Of a stretch of 64,000 bases of DNA, positions 1 to 12,601 are shown piece by piece. Every line of letters starts with the position of its first letter. Position 1 is the stretch's first letter. This DNA is from Metridium senile (Eukaryota; Cnidaria; Anthozoa; Actiniaria; Metridiidae): contig OX459099.1 in the NCBI GenBank assembly GCA_949775045.1, positions 5,501,067-5,565,066 of the forward strand, read 5' to 3'. The notes below the pieces were generated by a model. It had not been told where the DNA came from. It did not search any database and saw only the letters and a list, made by a program, of their open reading frames with translations. Position numbers and translations under genes: made by a program.

Positions 1-3000
1 AAACAGACCTTCAATCACATAGTTTTAGGGAGGTTTTGAAAAATGTTGAAAAATGGCCAAAATTGGATTTTTTGTCCACCCCGCGTACAGGAAAAATTTC
101 AAATTTTTGATGGAGTCAAATTGGTGATTTTTTTAGCAATTTTTACTAGCAATCATTGTAGGATTAGTCAGATATCAAACAGACCTTCAATCACATAGTT
201 TTAGGGAGGTTTTGAAAAATGTTGAAAAATGGCCAAAATTGGATTTTTTGTCCACCCCGCGTACAGGAAAAATTTCAAATTTTTGATGGAGTCAAATTGG
301 TGATTTTTTTAGCAATTTTTACTAGCAATCATTGTAGGATTAGTCAGATATCAAACAGACCTTCAATCACATAGTTTTAGGGAGGTTTTGAAAAATGTTG
401 AAAAATGGCCAAAATTGGATTTTTTGTCCACCCCGCGTACAGGAAAAATTTCAAATTTTTGATGGAGTCAAATTGGTGATTTTTTTAGCAATTTTTACTA
501 GCAATCATTGTAGGATTAGTCAGATATCAAACAGACCTTCAATCACATAGTTTTAGGGAGGTTTTGAAAAATGTTGAAAAATGGCCAAAATTGGATTTTT
601 TGTCCACCCCGCGTACAGGAAAAATTTCAAATTTTTGATGGAGTCAAATTGGTGATTTTTTTAGCAATTTTTACTAGCAATCATTGTAGGATTAGTCAGA
701 TATCAAACAGACCTTCAATCACATAGTTTTAGGGAGGTTTTGAAAAATGTTGAAAAATGGCCAAAATTGGATTTTTTGTCCACCCCGCGTACAGGAAAAA
801 TTTCAAATTTTTGATGGAGTCAAATTGGTGATTTTTTTAGCAATTTTTACTAGCAATCATTGTAGGATTAGTCAGATATCAAACAGACCTTCAATCACAT
901 AGTTTTAGGGAGGTTTTGAAAAATGTTGAAAAATGGCCAAAATTGGATTTTTTGTCCACCCCGCGTACAGGAAAAATTTCAAATTTTTGATGGAGTCAAA
1001 TTGGTGATTTTTTTAGCAATTTTTACTAGCAATCATTGTAGGATTAGTCAGATATCAAACAGACCTTCAATCACATAGTTTTAGGGAGGTTTTGAAAAAT
1101 GTTGAAAAATGGCCAAAATTGGATTTTTTGTCCACCCCGCGTACAGGAAAAATTTCAAATTTTTGATGGAGTCAAATTGGTGATTTTTTTAGCAATTTTT
1201 ACTAGCAATCATTGTAGGATTAGTCAGATATCAAACAGACCTTCAATCACATAGTTTTAGGGAGGTTTTGAAAAATGTTGAAAAATGGCCAAAATTGGAT
1301 TTTTTGTCCACCCCGCGTACAGGAAAAATTTCAAATTTTTGATGGAGTCAAATTGGTGATTTTTTTAGCAATTTTTACTAGCAATCATTGTAGGATTAGT
1401 CAGATATCAAACAGACCTTCAATCACATAGTTTTAGGGAGGTTTTGAAAAATGTTGAAAAATGGCCAAAATTGGATTTTTTGTCCACCCCGCGTACAGGA
1501 AAAATTTCAAATTTTTGATGGAGTCAAATTGGTGATTTTTTTAGCAATTTTTACTAGCAATCATTGTAGGATTAGTCAGATATCAAACAGACCTTCAATC
1601 ACATAGTTTTAGGGAGGTTTTGAAAAATGTTGAAAAATGGCCAAAATTGGATTTTTTGTCCACCCCGCGTACAGGAAAAATTTCAAATTTTTGATGGAGT
1701 CAAATTGGTGATTTTTTTAGCAATTTTTACTAGCAATCATTGTAGGATTAGTCAGATATCAAACAGACCTTCAATCACATAGTTTTAGGGAGGTTTTGAA
1801 AAATGTTGAAAAATGGCCAAAATTGGATTTTTTGTCCACCCCGCGTACAGGAAAAATTTCAAATTTTTGATGGAGTCAAATTGGTGATTTTTTTAGCAAT
1901 TTTTACTAGCAATCATTGTAGGATTAGTCAGATATCAAACAGACCTTCAATCACATAGTTTTAGGGAGGTTTTGAAAAATGTTGAAAAATGGCCAAAATT
2001 GGATTTTTTGTCCACCCCGCGTACAGGAAAAATTTCAAATTTTTGATGGAGTCAAATTGGTGATTTTTTTAGCAATTTTTACTAGCAATCATTGTAGGAT
2101 TAGTCAGATATCAAACAGACCTTCAATCACATAGTTTTAGGGAGGTTTTGAAAAATGTTGAAAAATGGCCAAAATTGGATTTTTTGTCCACCCCGCGTAC
2201 AGGAAAAATTTCAAATTTTTGATGGAGTCAAATTGGTGATTTTTTTAGCAATTTTTACTAGCAATCATTGTAGGATTAGTCAGATATCAAACAGACCTTC
2301 AATCACATAGTTTTAGGGAGGTTTTGAAAAATGTTGAAAAATGGCCAAAATTGGATTTTTTGTCCACCCCGCGTACAGGAAAAATTTCAAATTTTTGATG
2401 GAGTCAAATTGGTGATTTTTTTAGCAATTTTTACTAGCAATCATTGTAGGATTAGTCAGATATCAAACAGACCTTCAATCACATAGTTTTAGGGAGGTTT
2501 TGAAAAATGTTGAAAAATGGCCAAAATTGGATTTTTTGTCCACCCCGCGTACAGGAAAAATTTCAAATTTTTGATGGAGTCAAATTGGTGATTTTTTTAG
2601 CAATTTTTACTAGCAATCATTGTAGGATTAGTCAGATATCAAACAGACCTTCAATCACATAGTTTTAGGGAGGTTTTGAAAAATGTTGAAAAATGGCCAA
2701 AATTGGATTTTTTGTCCACCCCGCGTACAGGAAAAATTTCAAATTTTTGATGGAGTCAAATTGGTGATTTTTTTAGCAATTTTTACTAGCAATCATTGTA
2801 GGATTAGTCAGATATCAAACAGACCTTCAATCACATAGTTTTAGGGAGGTTTTGAAAAATGTTGAAAAATGGCCAAAATTGGATTTTTTGTCCACCCCGC
2901 GTACAGGAAAAATTTCAAATTTTTGATGGAGTCAAATTGGTGATTTTTTTAGCAATTTTTACTAGCAATCATTGTAGGATTAGTCAGATATCAAACAGAC

Positions 3001-3780
3001 CTTCAATCACATAGTTTTAGGGAGGTTTTGAAAAATGTTGAAAAATGGCCAAAATTGGATTTTTTGTCCACCCCGCGTACAGGAAAAATTTCAAATTTTT
3101 GATGGAGTCAAATTGGTGATTTTTTTAGCAATTTTTACTAGCAATCATTGTAGGATTAGTCAGATATCAAACAGACCTTCAATCACATAGTTTTAGGGAG
3201 GTTTTGAAAAATGTTGAAAAATGGCCAAAATTGGATTTTTTGTCCACCCCGCGTACAGGAAAAATTTCAAATTTTTGATGGAGTCAAATTGGTGATTTTT
3301 TTAGCAATTTTTACTAGCAATCATTGTAGGATTAGTCAGATATCAAACAGACCTTCAATCACATAGTTTTAGGGAGGTTTTGAAAAATGTTGAAAAATGG
3401 CCAAAATTGGATTTTTTGTCCACCCCGCGTACAGGAAAAATTTCAAATTTTTGATGGAGTCAAATTGGTGATTTTTTTAGCAATTTTTACTAGCAATCAT
3501 TGTAGGATTAGTCAGATATCAAACAGACCTTCAATCACATAGTTTTAGGGAGGTTTTGAAAAATGTTGAAAAATGGCCAAAATTGGATTTTTTGTCCACC
3601 CCGCGTACAGGAAAAATTTCAAATTTTTGATGGAGTCAAATTGGTGATTTTTTTAGCAATTTTTACTAGCAATCATTGTAGGATTAGTCAGATATCAAAC
3701 AGACCTTCAATCACATAGTTTTAGGGAGGTTTTGAAAAATGTTGAAAAATGGCCAAAATTGGATTTTTTGTCCACCCCGC
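1..3780. repeat. 176-bp satellite array, about 21.5 copies
   Basis: A head-to-tail tandem array with a period of 176 bp: the motif AAACAGACC recurs at 1, 177, 353 and so on. It runs from the window edge to 3780, so the array continues to the left. By eye the copies are identical. Each monomer is AT-rich with one GC island (CACCCCGCGTACAGG). It holds no open reading frame of note. The monomer length is close to a nucleosome repeat, as in many animal satellites, but nothing here proves a centromeric role. Confidence 0.97.
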
Positions 3781-3935
3781 ATGTTAGTGTGCACTAGGAA
3801 TTTTTTTAAATTTTCATAGCATATCAGTCTTAAGAAACAAGTAATTTTAGCACAAAATTTCATTATTAACTTTTAAGGAAAGTCGAAAATGTGGTCAATA
3901 GTGGAAATCACACTTTTTTGACCTTGGATTGTTTA
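3781..3935. repeat. Decayed satellite monomer at the array edge
   Basis: After the clean array breaks at 3780, the sequence still follows the monomer loosely. The stretch from 3871 aligns with the monomer block that begins TTTTAGGGAGG, but about 24 bp early, so it has lost sequence and gained substitutions. This looks like an old edge monomer that escaped homogenisation. Confidence 0.5.
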
Positions 3936-4639
3936 TCGAAAAGTCGTTTTTAGACAAAAAGCCATTTTCACAACAAAATTCAGTCCTTGTGCTACAGCTT
4001 TGGCAAGTTTTTCCCCTTTATTTCTATTCACGAACTGAGTTGCGGTCGTTTGATTAGGGCCATGTTGATACGCACTTGTTTTCAAGTATTTACGACTGCA
4101 AAGCATTATGGGTAACCATGACCAAGCTCGACATAGAGTTCCCCCAGAGTGTCTTTATAAATTTATTATAAGTCTAGGGTCACCTCGGTTTTCTGCCAAA
4201 ATTTCGCGCTTGTTGTGTTCCTCTATCATCACAACTTCGATAAATAGCCGCAGCAGGTCCGAGAATTTGCCTTTAGTCGAGCTCCAAACTTGACTTTGTT
4301 CTAAGCCCGCCAAAACCGAATGAGCCAAACATCGAACAGATTTTGCTGACAAAGTGAGGTTCCTCGCTGTTTTCTTCCAGAAAGTGAGCTCTTTGCTACC
4401 TTGAAGCTTAATGATGCTTTAACAGTAGTGACTAAAGGCAAAATATGACCCTAAAGTTAACGAAATTCCGATTTAAGCCAACTTTGAGCCAGTGTAAATA
4501 TCCAACGATGCTTTGAAACGATTTGAAAGGCATGTGGTCTGAGAGCTTGAGCCCTTGAAATTACAAAACAGCAGCACTTTCCATGGTTACAATGGAGTCA
4601 ATAGATCCTACGGATCGTTCAAAAATGCCAAGAAAGGGC
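3936..4639. other. Unassigned intergenic stretch
   Basis: No recognisable gene or repeat. Two short overlapping open frames on opposite strands (4108-4293 plus, 4155-4352 minus) show no known domain, and I do not call them as genes. Confidence 0.4.
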
Positions 4640-5606
4640 TAATTAAAAGATTATTTTTGTTTTGTTTACCTTGCAATGTTCTCTGAAGACAGAAGAAAGT
4701 TTTTTTCTTGAACTCTTACCTACTGACAGTTTCATCTAGGTTGCCCCCAACAATATCGACACCTCCTTTCTGCTGTTCCAATATACTAAGACTATGAAGG
4801 TTAGCCAGCCATGATGCTGTAAGTGGGTGTGGTCCCATGATGGGCAATGGGTACCCAACAACCTGAGGTGGGAGGGGTACAAGCCCCTAGAAAGTATTAC
4901 ATCACAGTTATATTATTGGTAGTAACAGAACACAATATTTACATGTAAAGATGGGCAACAGGTGTGATTGCTCAATTAGTGCTATTTATAGTTTAACTCT
5001 TTATATAACAAATAGAGCTATTTCTGTGTTAGTGGTAATCAAGTTGGGATCAACCAGCCGAGACAGAAAAGTATTTAATGTCACTGCATTAACTGTCAAC
5101 ATGCAGACAATAAGAATCAGAGCTAACATGACAAAATAATGGCAATCATGATTATAATGATAACAAAGATAATAATGTTGATCAATGATTATTATAATAA
5201 TAACAATGATTATTATGATGATTACAATATTGATGATGACTACAATGATGACCACAATGATAATAATGATTTCAATGAGTGATGATTATAATGATGATTA
5301 CAATAATAACAACGTTGATGATGACTAAAATCACTGATAACAATGTTGATCATCAGAACACATGTTTATGGTCTTTATGTGCAACCTTTCATTTGACATA
5401 TCTCATTTACAAAAGAGAAAAAAATATATTATACCTTGCAGCACATTGATAATACAGCTCTCCATCCAGTAACACTTGAAACTTTTCCCCCACAGTTATC
5501 AGGAAGCTTTTTTAAGCTATTCTTAATCTGAGCTACATCTTTACCAACAGGAAGTTTACCAATAGTTAACTCTGCGTGTACGTTACTATCCTCTGTGGTC
5601 TGAAAC
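4640..5606 (-). pseudogene. Partial duplicate of MARF1 exons 7-8, broken
   Basis: This segment copies part of the MARF1 gene found 19 kb to the right. Positions 4655-4890 match the 3' part of MARF1 exon 8 and its donor (23945-24175). About 4889-5300 match intron 7 from about 24628. About 5430-5600 match exon 7 (25067-25245). The first two blocks are fused, so about 450 bp of exon 8 and nearby intron are missing. The copy is dead. On the minus strand an AAA codon has become TAA in the RRM stretch (ser-arg-stop), a T run is one base longer, and exon 7 has lost 14 bp, which shifts the frame. Splice dinucleotides survive at 4670 and near 5435. It is a DNA-level duplication because intron sequence is included. 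Confidence 0.88.
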
Positions 5607-6941
5607 GGTATAACATATAAACCACTGTCGCGAGAAATGACAGTAAAAATACGAAATAAATGTGGAAGCCGTTTGACACTAGCCTGCACAGCAGACGTCT
5701 TGGGCTTCCTGTGTTAATTTTATGACCGCGTGAAATATGGAGCTTAGCCAAAATGTTTTTACTCGCCCGTTCAACACAGGAAGCCCAAAACCTGATTTCC
5801 CCAAAAACCCGAAAGAATGCCTGTTTTGCAGGCTACAATCATGTGAAAAATACCTTGGGACATTATCTGGTTTTTACATGAAAAATATTTCAACATCATT
5901 TTTCCGTTTCCCCCTCTCCCCCGTATCAATGTTGAATTGTGGGAATGTGAAACGGTTGTCATTTGAAAGACCAATCAACATTGCTTAGGGGGGAAGGGGG
6001 TTTACAAATCAAATTGATAGATTTTGTATATTTTTTGAAACGCAAACAAAAACGCTCATAAAAAAGTGCAATTTTGTACATGATTGTAGTTTGATAACGC
6101 AGTCAGCAGCATCTCAACTAACATGACAAACATTTCCCCTACGGGAGAGGACTAAGGCCAATTTTGATCTGAGGAATTTGCGCTATATATTACTTGAATT
6201 TCTGTTTTTCAACACAAGTTGCTGAAGAATTGCATCGTGTAACAGTGGCCGTCTGTTGTTGTTGCAGACAGCGTTGCACAAAGTAAAGTTCAGTTCTACT
6301 TTTCGCAACGGAACTCAGTAACTTGCAACACCATTGCACGGTGTATCACCCTTTCAGCAACTTTTAAAAGCATATATTTTCAAGGACGCATGCGCATATT
6401 TTCAATTCTCTTCCCTAGTCCTCCAGAGCACCATGAATTATGTGCAGTGTATCACTTCACCTCGGCAACTTGCAACGCAACATTTTCAAGCATTGCGAGA
6501 CATGTTGTTGAGAAAATTGCTCAGTGCAACAGGGCCTTAAAGTTGAATATCTGATGTAACATCATTTGGCTTGATTTGTTGTGATTACAGGTGGAATTGA
6601 GAATTTCGGGTAACAGATGACATCAGTTTGAATATATCATTAGCTATAGTCAGGGGAACAGTTTAAAACTCGCTTAAAATAAAATTATATGAATTATCAG
6701 AGAATACCTTGAAAAATACCATAATTATCAACTATTTTACATAAATATAAAACATAAAGACGAAGTCGTACATGAAGGAATGCACGCTTATAACAAAATG
6801 ATCAGAAATGAATAATTTACCTTGTCAAAATAAAATTTAATATACAAAAATTACGTGTGTCATGTATGGGGTCCCTGTGTAGTAAGGGTGACGTGATTAA
6901 ACCAACGTTCTAGTTAATGTATTTTATAATGATCAATGTTT
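5607..6941. other. Intergenic, scattered repeat fragments
   Basis: No gene seen. Positions 5697-5795 hold GGGCTTCCTGTG and its inverted form, a motif that recurs near 45230 and 46430. Positions 5905-5998 resemble 46515-46640, with pyrimidine-rich and purine-rich flanks around TCAATGTTG. The rest to 6941 shows nothing I can name. Confidence 0.45.
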
Positions 6942-9900
6942 TTAGTCTTTGTATCTACTTGGTGTCTTGATTTCTCTTCCTGATCTGGTTGTTATTGCTA
7001 ATGAACTCTGTTCTTTAGTTGGTGATAACGCTGTACGTTCTTTAGCAATGGCCGTTTCTTGCGAGTGCATTGCTGCTGTACTCTGTCTTGCACCATCACC
7101 TTGGGTATTGTTTGTTGTTATAGGATCTATTAGCATGAGTGCTCACACTCGGTGGCGCTGAGGAAATCGCTGTCACCTTTATTGCGTCCGGTTGATGAGA
7201 TCGATCCCATTAAAGATCTCTACGATTTCGTCTATAGATGGTCAATCAATCAAACAATAATCTTTATTTATTCTCATTAAATAGATAGCACACAGGTGCT
7301 AGTTTGAGCCATATATGAGTTTGGACCATATATGAGCGGGGTGCTTCATGCACTTTAACAACTTTCGCTGGTACCACTTCTTGGCATACGGCATCCTTAC
7401 TTGTTCACCTGCGTGTAAAGATGGTAGTTCCTTACCACTGTTCTTATTATAATAGTGTGCTTGCAGAATTTGTGTGTGCCTTGTAAGTTGCTGTTTACGA
7501 CCTGAGTGAATCTACAGGCTTAAGCAGTGCTGCTACTGTTGGTAGCGTAGTCTTCAGACGCCTCCCCATCAAAAGTTGTGCTGGAGACTTGTTGAGTTCC
7601 TCTAGTGGAGTGTTTCTATAGTCCAGCATGGCAGGGTATCGATCATCTGCTTTTTTTTAAAAAAACTTTTCACAGTCTGTACATACCTCTCTGATGCACC
7701 ATTTGATTGAGGGTAGAGTGGACTTGATGTGACATGTACAAATCCATATTGCTTTGCAAAGTTTGCAAACTGTCAGCTAGCAAACTGAGGAACATTGTCT
7801 GATATTAGTTGGTCTGGAATGCCATAGCGTGAAATCTGACTCTTGATTTGGGTAATAATATGACTGCTGGTAAGACCATTGAGCTTTGCAATCTTTGTTC
7901 ATTTTGAATAATAATCCACTGATAGCAGATATATGACACTATTAAGTTCAAACAGATCTAAGCCAATCTTCGACCAGAGTCTTTCTGGTAGTGGAGCTTC
8001 TACCATTTGTTCCTTTGCATTTTGACGTTGATACTCACAGCACTGTGAACAACTTGCTACTTTATTTTCAATTTGGTTATACATTCCTGGCCAGAATATG
8101 ACATCTCTAGCATGTGTTTACATTTGACTATTCCGAGGTGTTACATGTGAATCTTGTCTAGCATTGTATTTCTGAGCTGATAAGGAACAATTACCTTGTG
8201 TCCTTTGAACAACAGTCCATTTATGCAGGAAATCTCATGGCGGTGATTCCAGTATTCTCGGATGTCAACTGCATGGAAGTTTTGACTTTGTACACGGCCA
8301 TCCATCAAGGACTGCATCTTGTAGTTTGATCATCACTGGGTCTGCTGCTGTTGCGCTTTGAAACTTCTGATACAGCTCATATTCCTCTTCAATGTATTCA
8401 TTAGATTCCGGGAGATATGATCTACTTAATGCATCACTGATATACATTTCTGGGCCAGGCTTATAAACAACTGTATACAGTCAATTCAAAAAACATTGTC
8501 GTCAATAGGCTTCAAGTCTGAGCGACTAGACCGAAAGATAGCATGGGTAGAAATCACCGAAGCGGATAAATGCACACAGTATATAATGCAATACCACGTG
8601 CACTCAATCAATTCAACTAATTATGATATAATTCGACGCTTCGGTGATTTCTACCCATGCTACCTTTCGGTCTAGTCGCGTAGACTTGAAGCCTATTGAC
8701 GACAATGTTTTTTGAATTGACTGTACGTAGTCATACCTTAGTAATGACATCATCATTCGTTGGATTCTTGGAGGTGCTAGATGTAGAGATTTGTTAAGAA
8801 TATACTCTAAATAAGGTTTGTGATCTGATTCCACAGTTACGTTTCCCATATACATATTGGTGAAACTTCTGGAGACCGTACAATATTTCCAATGTTTCTT
8901 TCTCAATTTGCGCATACTTCTGATGTGTTTCTGTTAATGCGCGGGAGGCATATGCAATAGGCTTTCCATCCCAGAGTAGAACAGCCCCTAACCCTCTGAA
9001 CTTGCATCAACTGAAAGGGTTACTGGCATATCTGGGTTGTAGTATCCAAGTACCGGGGTATTGGCTACCGATCTCTTTAGCTCTGTAAAGCTTTCTTCTT
9101 GTGCACTTTCCCAGTGCCATAAGATATCTTTCTCCAAAAGTTTCCTTAGTGGAGCACTAACTTCAGCCAAGTTTGGTATAAACTTTGCTAGGTATTGTAC
9201 AAATCCCAGGAAAGTCCTAAGTTCTTTGACATGGGTAGGTAGAGTCATGTCTTCAACTGCTCTCACTTTCTCAGGATCTGGTTTTATTCCTTCTTTAGAA
9301 AATACATGACTTAGATACACTACTTCTTCTTTCTTTACTTTACATTTCTTGATTCCTAGTTTGATTCTGTTGCTCTATCAAGTACTTGACGAAGGTGTTT
9401 GTAGTGTTTTTCTTTATTTCGTCCACAGATCAAAATATCATCAACCACAACTTCAGTTGAGGGTATGACATGATGGTGCTCATGGTTTTTTTGGAACACT
9501 TCTGGGGCAGAGTTTATGCCAAATGGTAATCTTGTGAAACGGTACCTGCCAATTAAACGGACGGAGAGTTAAACGTACACAACTTGGAGCTGCCTTCGTC
9601 AACCTTGATCTGCCAAAATCCTGATGTTGCATCTAATACACTAAACAATTTGGCATCGGCTACTTCGGTTAAAACTTCCTCAATTGTTTTCATTGGGTAG
9701 TGTTCTCTCATGATTGCATTATTGAGATCTTTGGGATCAATGCAGATACGTACTTTACCTGTATCTTTCTTTACAACTGTGACCATACTATTGACCCACT
9801 CTGTAGGTTCTGTTTGTTGTACAATGACTCCTAGGCTTTCCATTCTCTTTAATTCTTCCTTTATCTTATCTTTGAGGGCCAGTGGAACTTTGCGTGGTGG

Positions 9901-10380
9901 GTGTACGATTGGGTTTACACTTGATCGGTGCGGATATGATGTTCTCCAGGAAGGCAGCCAAGACCTTGAAACAAATCAGGATACTCACAGATGATTTCAG
10001 TTAGTTCTTTGTCTTTGGTTGTTTGGTTAGGCTTTTCCTTGACCTTGTTGCTTTCATTGATGTTGTACACTCGTTGAATCGTTGATCCGAGCTGCTTACA
10101 GGCTTTGCTTCCCAGGATTGTTACTGCGTCTGGCTCTATTATCTGGAACTGTAGTTGATGTTGTATACCTTTATACTTACAATCAAGAGTTAGTGTTCCC
10201 TTTGGATGTATAATGTGGCCAGTGTATGACCTCAAACTTGATGTGGACTTTGCTAGTCTAGCTTTGATGTTGAGACTCCGACATGTATTCAGACATTACA
10301 TTACACATGGCTCCCGTGTCGAGCTGTACTCTACAATCATTTCCATTAACAGTCAGTGACGTATTGTCTCTTCCCGTCTA
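6942..10380 (-). mobile_element. Decayed Ty3/Gypsy retrotransposon (protease to integrase)
   Basis: Read on the minus strand from high to low coordinates, this is the pol region of a Ty3/Gypsy LTR element. The aspartic protease active site LDTGA is at 10309-10323. Protease C-terminus and linker follow at 9915-10235. Reverse transcriptase palm sequence lies at 9553-9843, and the catalytic VDD at 9437-9445. RT connection and RNase H fall at 8988-9320 and 8613-8915, the pre-integrase segment at 8265-8447, and the zinc-binding and core part of integrase at 7899-8084. A basic tail ending RYKD occupies 6942-7136. Reading frame changes and stops separate these blocks, so the element is not functional. 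No gag and no flanking LTR pair were recognised. A MITE splits the RNase H region. Confidence 0.9.
8474..8725. mobile_element. MITE with about 90-bp inverted arms, nested in the Gypsy relic
   Basis: The arms begin CAGTCAATTCAAAA and end with its complement, flanked by TA on both sides as for Tc1/mariner-type elements. The two arms fold over about 90 bp around a short AT-rich centre. The insertion falls between RNase H sequence ending RYDYV and sequence beginning VVYKPG, so it post-dates the Gypsy element. Confidence 0.85.
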
Positions 10381-10524
10381 AAAACTAACAAATAACCAAA
10401 CAATGCTATAGAGGGCATAAATACTTTTTATTAGGTTTATAAATTATCGAAAAGTTACAAAATACACTATATATAAAGTGATAATTGTACTAAAATAATT
10501 GGAACTATTTATTCATTTATGTAA

Positions 10525-10740
10525 CTAGACTGAAGGCACTAAACCTGTTAAACAAACTATTATAGTAACAGCGACTACATGAGCTACATACTTCAATGCA
10601 ATCGTGAGAACACGGTTAGCAGTAAGAGTATTTACTTTTAATAATGTAGACACCATGCGACATAAATGAGCAGCTGCATCAAGGAGGCTAATAAGCAACC
10701 ATGGTAACTGAAGGATTGTTTTCAATATGGATAGGTCCAT
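10525..10740 (-). CDS. Possible small hydrophobic protein, 71 codons
   Basis: An ATG-to-TAG frame on the minus strand gives a leucine- and valine-rich peptide with a repeated helical look and a strongly hydrophobic last third (AVTIIVCLTGLVPSV). An AATAAA polyadenylation-type hexamer lies within 20 bases after the stop. No family is recognised and no upstream exon was found. It could equally be chance or a transposon relic, so I list it only as a candidate. Confidence 0.25.
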   Translation of the reverse strand: MDLSILKTILQLPWLLISLLDAAAHLCRMVSTLLKVNTLTANRVLTIALKYVAHVVAVTIIVCLTGLVPSV

Positions 10741-11600
10741 TAACTATGGACAGGTTAAAGTGCCTTCAATCTACATAATGAGAGTAGAACTCTAACACTT
10801 CATACACACCTCAATAAATTCTTTTCAAATGAACATTAACTTAACCAAAGTGAATATGCTAAAACTGATCTTTAAAGTAGGCAATGTTGATGTCATCATA
10901 CAAATTTAAAATCCGACAGGTTCAACTATAAGCTAAACACGGCCTCTCCTCAATCAGTCCTAGCAGAATGAATGAAACCACTCACTAAACTTGAAATAAT
11001 TGACAGATTAAATAGGTTACACTGCGAGCAACAGTTTTATTTCTTAACTTTATGGACTGTCGATAAGTCCATAAAGGTACGAAGAGAAATGAAACTGTTG
11101 CTTGCAGGGTAACAATAGGTTTCAGTACTATGTCTTGTCAACATTAATTCCCTCTTGTTTAAGTTAACAAAAATACAATTATTACAATAATATATTATTG
11201 ATTGATTGCATTAAACTAAAGTTAGTTTATGGTAATAATAATTATTTAAGTTAACAATAAAGATGTGAGAATTAACAAAGACTTGTGACACACAACATAT
11301 ACATTACACACCACCACACACAACATAAAACCCCTTGTAATACCACTGCATTGAAGAGTCAATAGTATGAAGGTCTCAATGACCTTAGGAAAGGACTAAA
11401 GAACAATGTACATGTCTCTTTCTGTGCCATCTTCTTAAAATGACAGGGAAATAGCCATTGAAGGATCAAATGGCATGTAATTAGTTTGCACCAACACCTT
11501 GTTTGTGCTATGCAAGCATAATAGTATATTATGAGTCTTTGTTCTGTAACAAAAATCAACTATACGCTAAATATATAAACTATGTGCTGACGAAGGATTA

Positions 11601-11785
11601 CAGTTGGGTCACTCGAACCATGAACACTTTTTTTTTTTTTTTTTTTTTTTAACCCATATTCCTTGAACTATTAGATTATAAATAAGTTTTATTACCATTA
11701 ATAACTAAATGCCTCATTTTTAGCATTGAGAATGTTTATATTATTAACAATTAAAAAAGTGTTCTTAGTTCAAGTATCCTGACTG
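11601..11785. mobile_element. MITE family B, copy 1
   Basis: Ends CAGTTGGGTCACTCGAACC and its imperfect complement near GTATCCTGACTG, with TA outside. The interior shares ATAAGTTTTATT and a CATTTTTAG block with two further copies at 34952 and 48994. A long T run follows the left end. Confidence 0.7.
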
Positions 11786-12395
11786 TAACAACCAAACTTT
11801 TTATTTGGTGTGATGTTCTCCTTTGTATTCCAATTGTAGCCTGTGACACATTCTCGAAAGTCACATATAGCTATAATTATCAGGAGAAAACACAATCTTT
11901 GAAACTAATTTTCATCCTCTTCAAAATGTTAGCCTTACTTTCTTATCTACTTAGCTTTGTTACTATATTTTGTTTATAACAATAGCTATATTTAGCATCG
12001 CGAGGCTATAGTATGAATAGGACAAAGGAGTCGACTTGTACTTTATAGTTATATCTTGTCCTCTCCAAAAGGGTTAAATGAAGGAGTGAAAACACCAATT
12101 GGTGCAACAAACACAGAATCACATTATTACGCTCAACATAACATAATATTTTTTTTGTTTTGTATCTCAGAAGGAGACTAGAGCATCACTGCAACTGAGA
12201 AATTTTGAAACTATACTCTGTAACATATATTAATAACGTACATCTATAGAGAATTGTATTGCACACTTTAGTATTTGAATAAGATCACCACAACCAAAAT
12301 ATCATGATAAATTGATTGAAATAAGCAACCCTCTTGATTTAGTATAATTTATAATTATAATAATACAGTTATTCACGTAGTAGGAACAGAAACAT

Positions 12396-12570
12396 ATCAT
12401 GGAAACCAAGTAACCATGGATACAGCATTACTATGGCCACAAACCAAGGTCACCATGGAAACAAAGATGTCATGGTTACCATAGAAACACAGTTACCATA
12501 GATGCAATATCAACATGGTTGTCATAGGAACAATTACCATGGGAACTTTAATTTTTGGTTACCAGGGAAC
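12396..12570. repeat. Degenerate repeat of X-box-like motifs after the MARF1 stop
   Basis: About eight variants of a 14-base palindrome-like word (GTTACCATGGAAAC and relatives such as GTCACCATGGAAAC and GTTACCATAGAAAC) are spaced 15-30 bases apart just past the stop codon, probably in the 3' UTR. The word resembles the RFX X-box (GTTNCCATGGNAAC). It may be only a decayed minisatellite. Confidence 0.55.
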
Positions 12571-12601
12571 ATAAGCTCTTGGGTTTCATGTCAACTTGAC
12601 A

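Larger units (their letters stand above)
10381..12395. other. Intergenic stretch downstream of MARF1
   Basis: AT-rich sequence. It contains a 71-codon minus-strand open frame (listed separately) and one family-B MITE. I saw no other gene. A TA-rich zone from 11150 to 11260 and a run of T at 11629-11650 are low complexity. Confidence 0.4.

Noticed and set aside
1..3780. CRISPR-like array
   Set aside because: The whole 176-bp unit repeats with no variable spacers, and the genome is an animal's.
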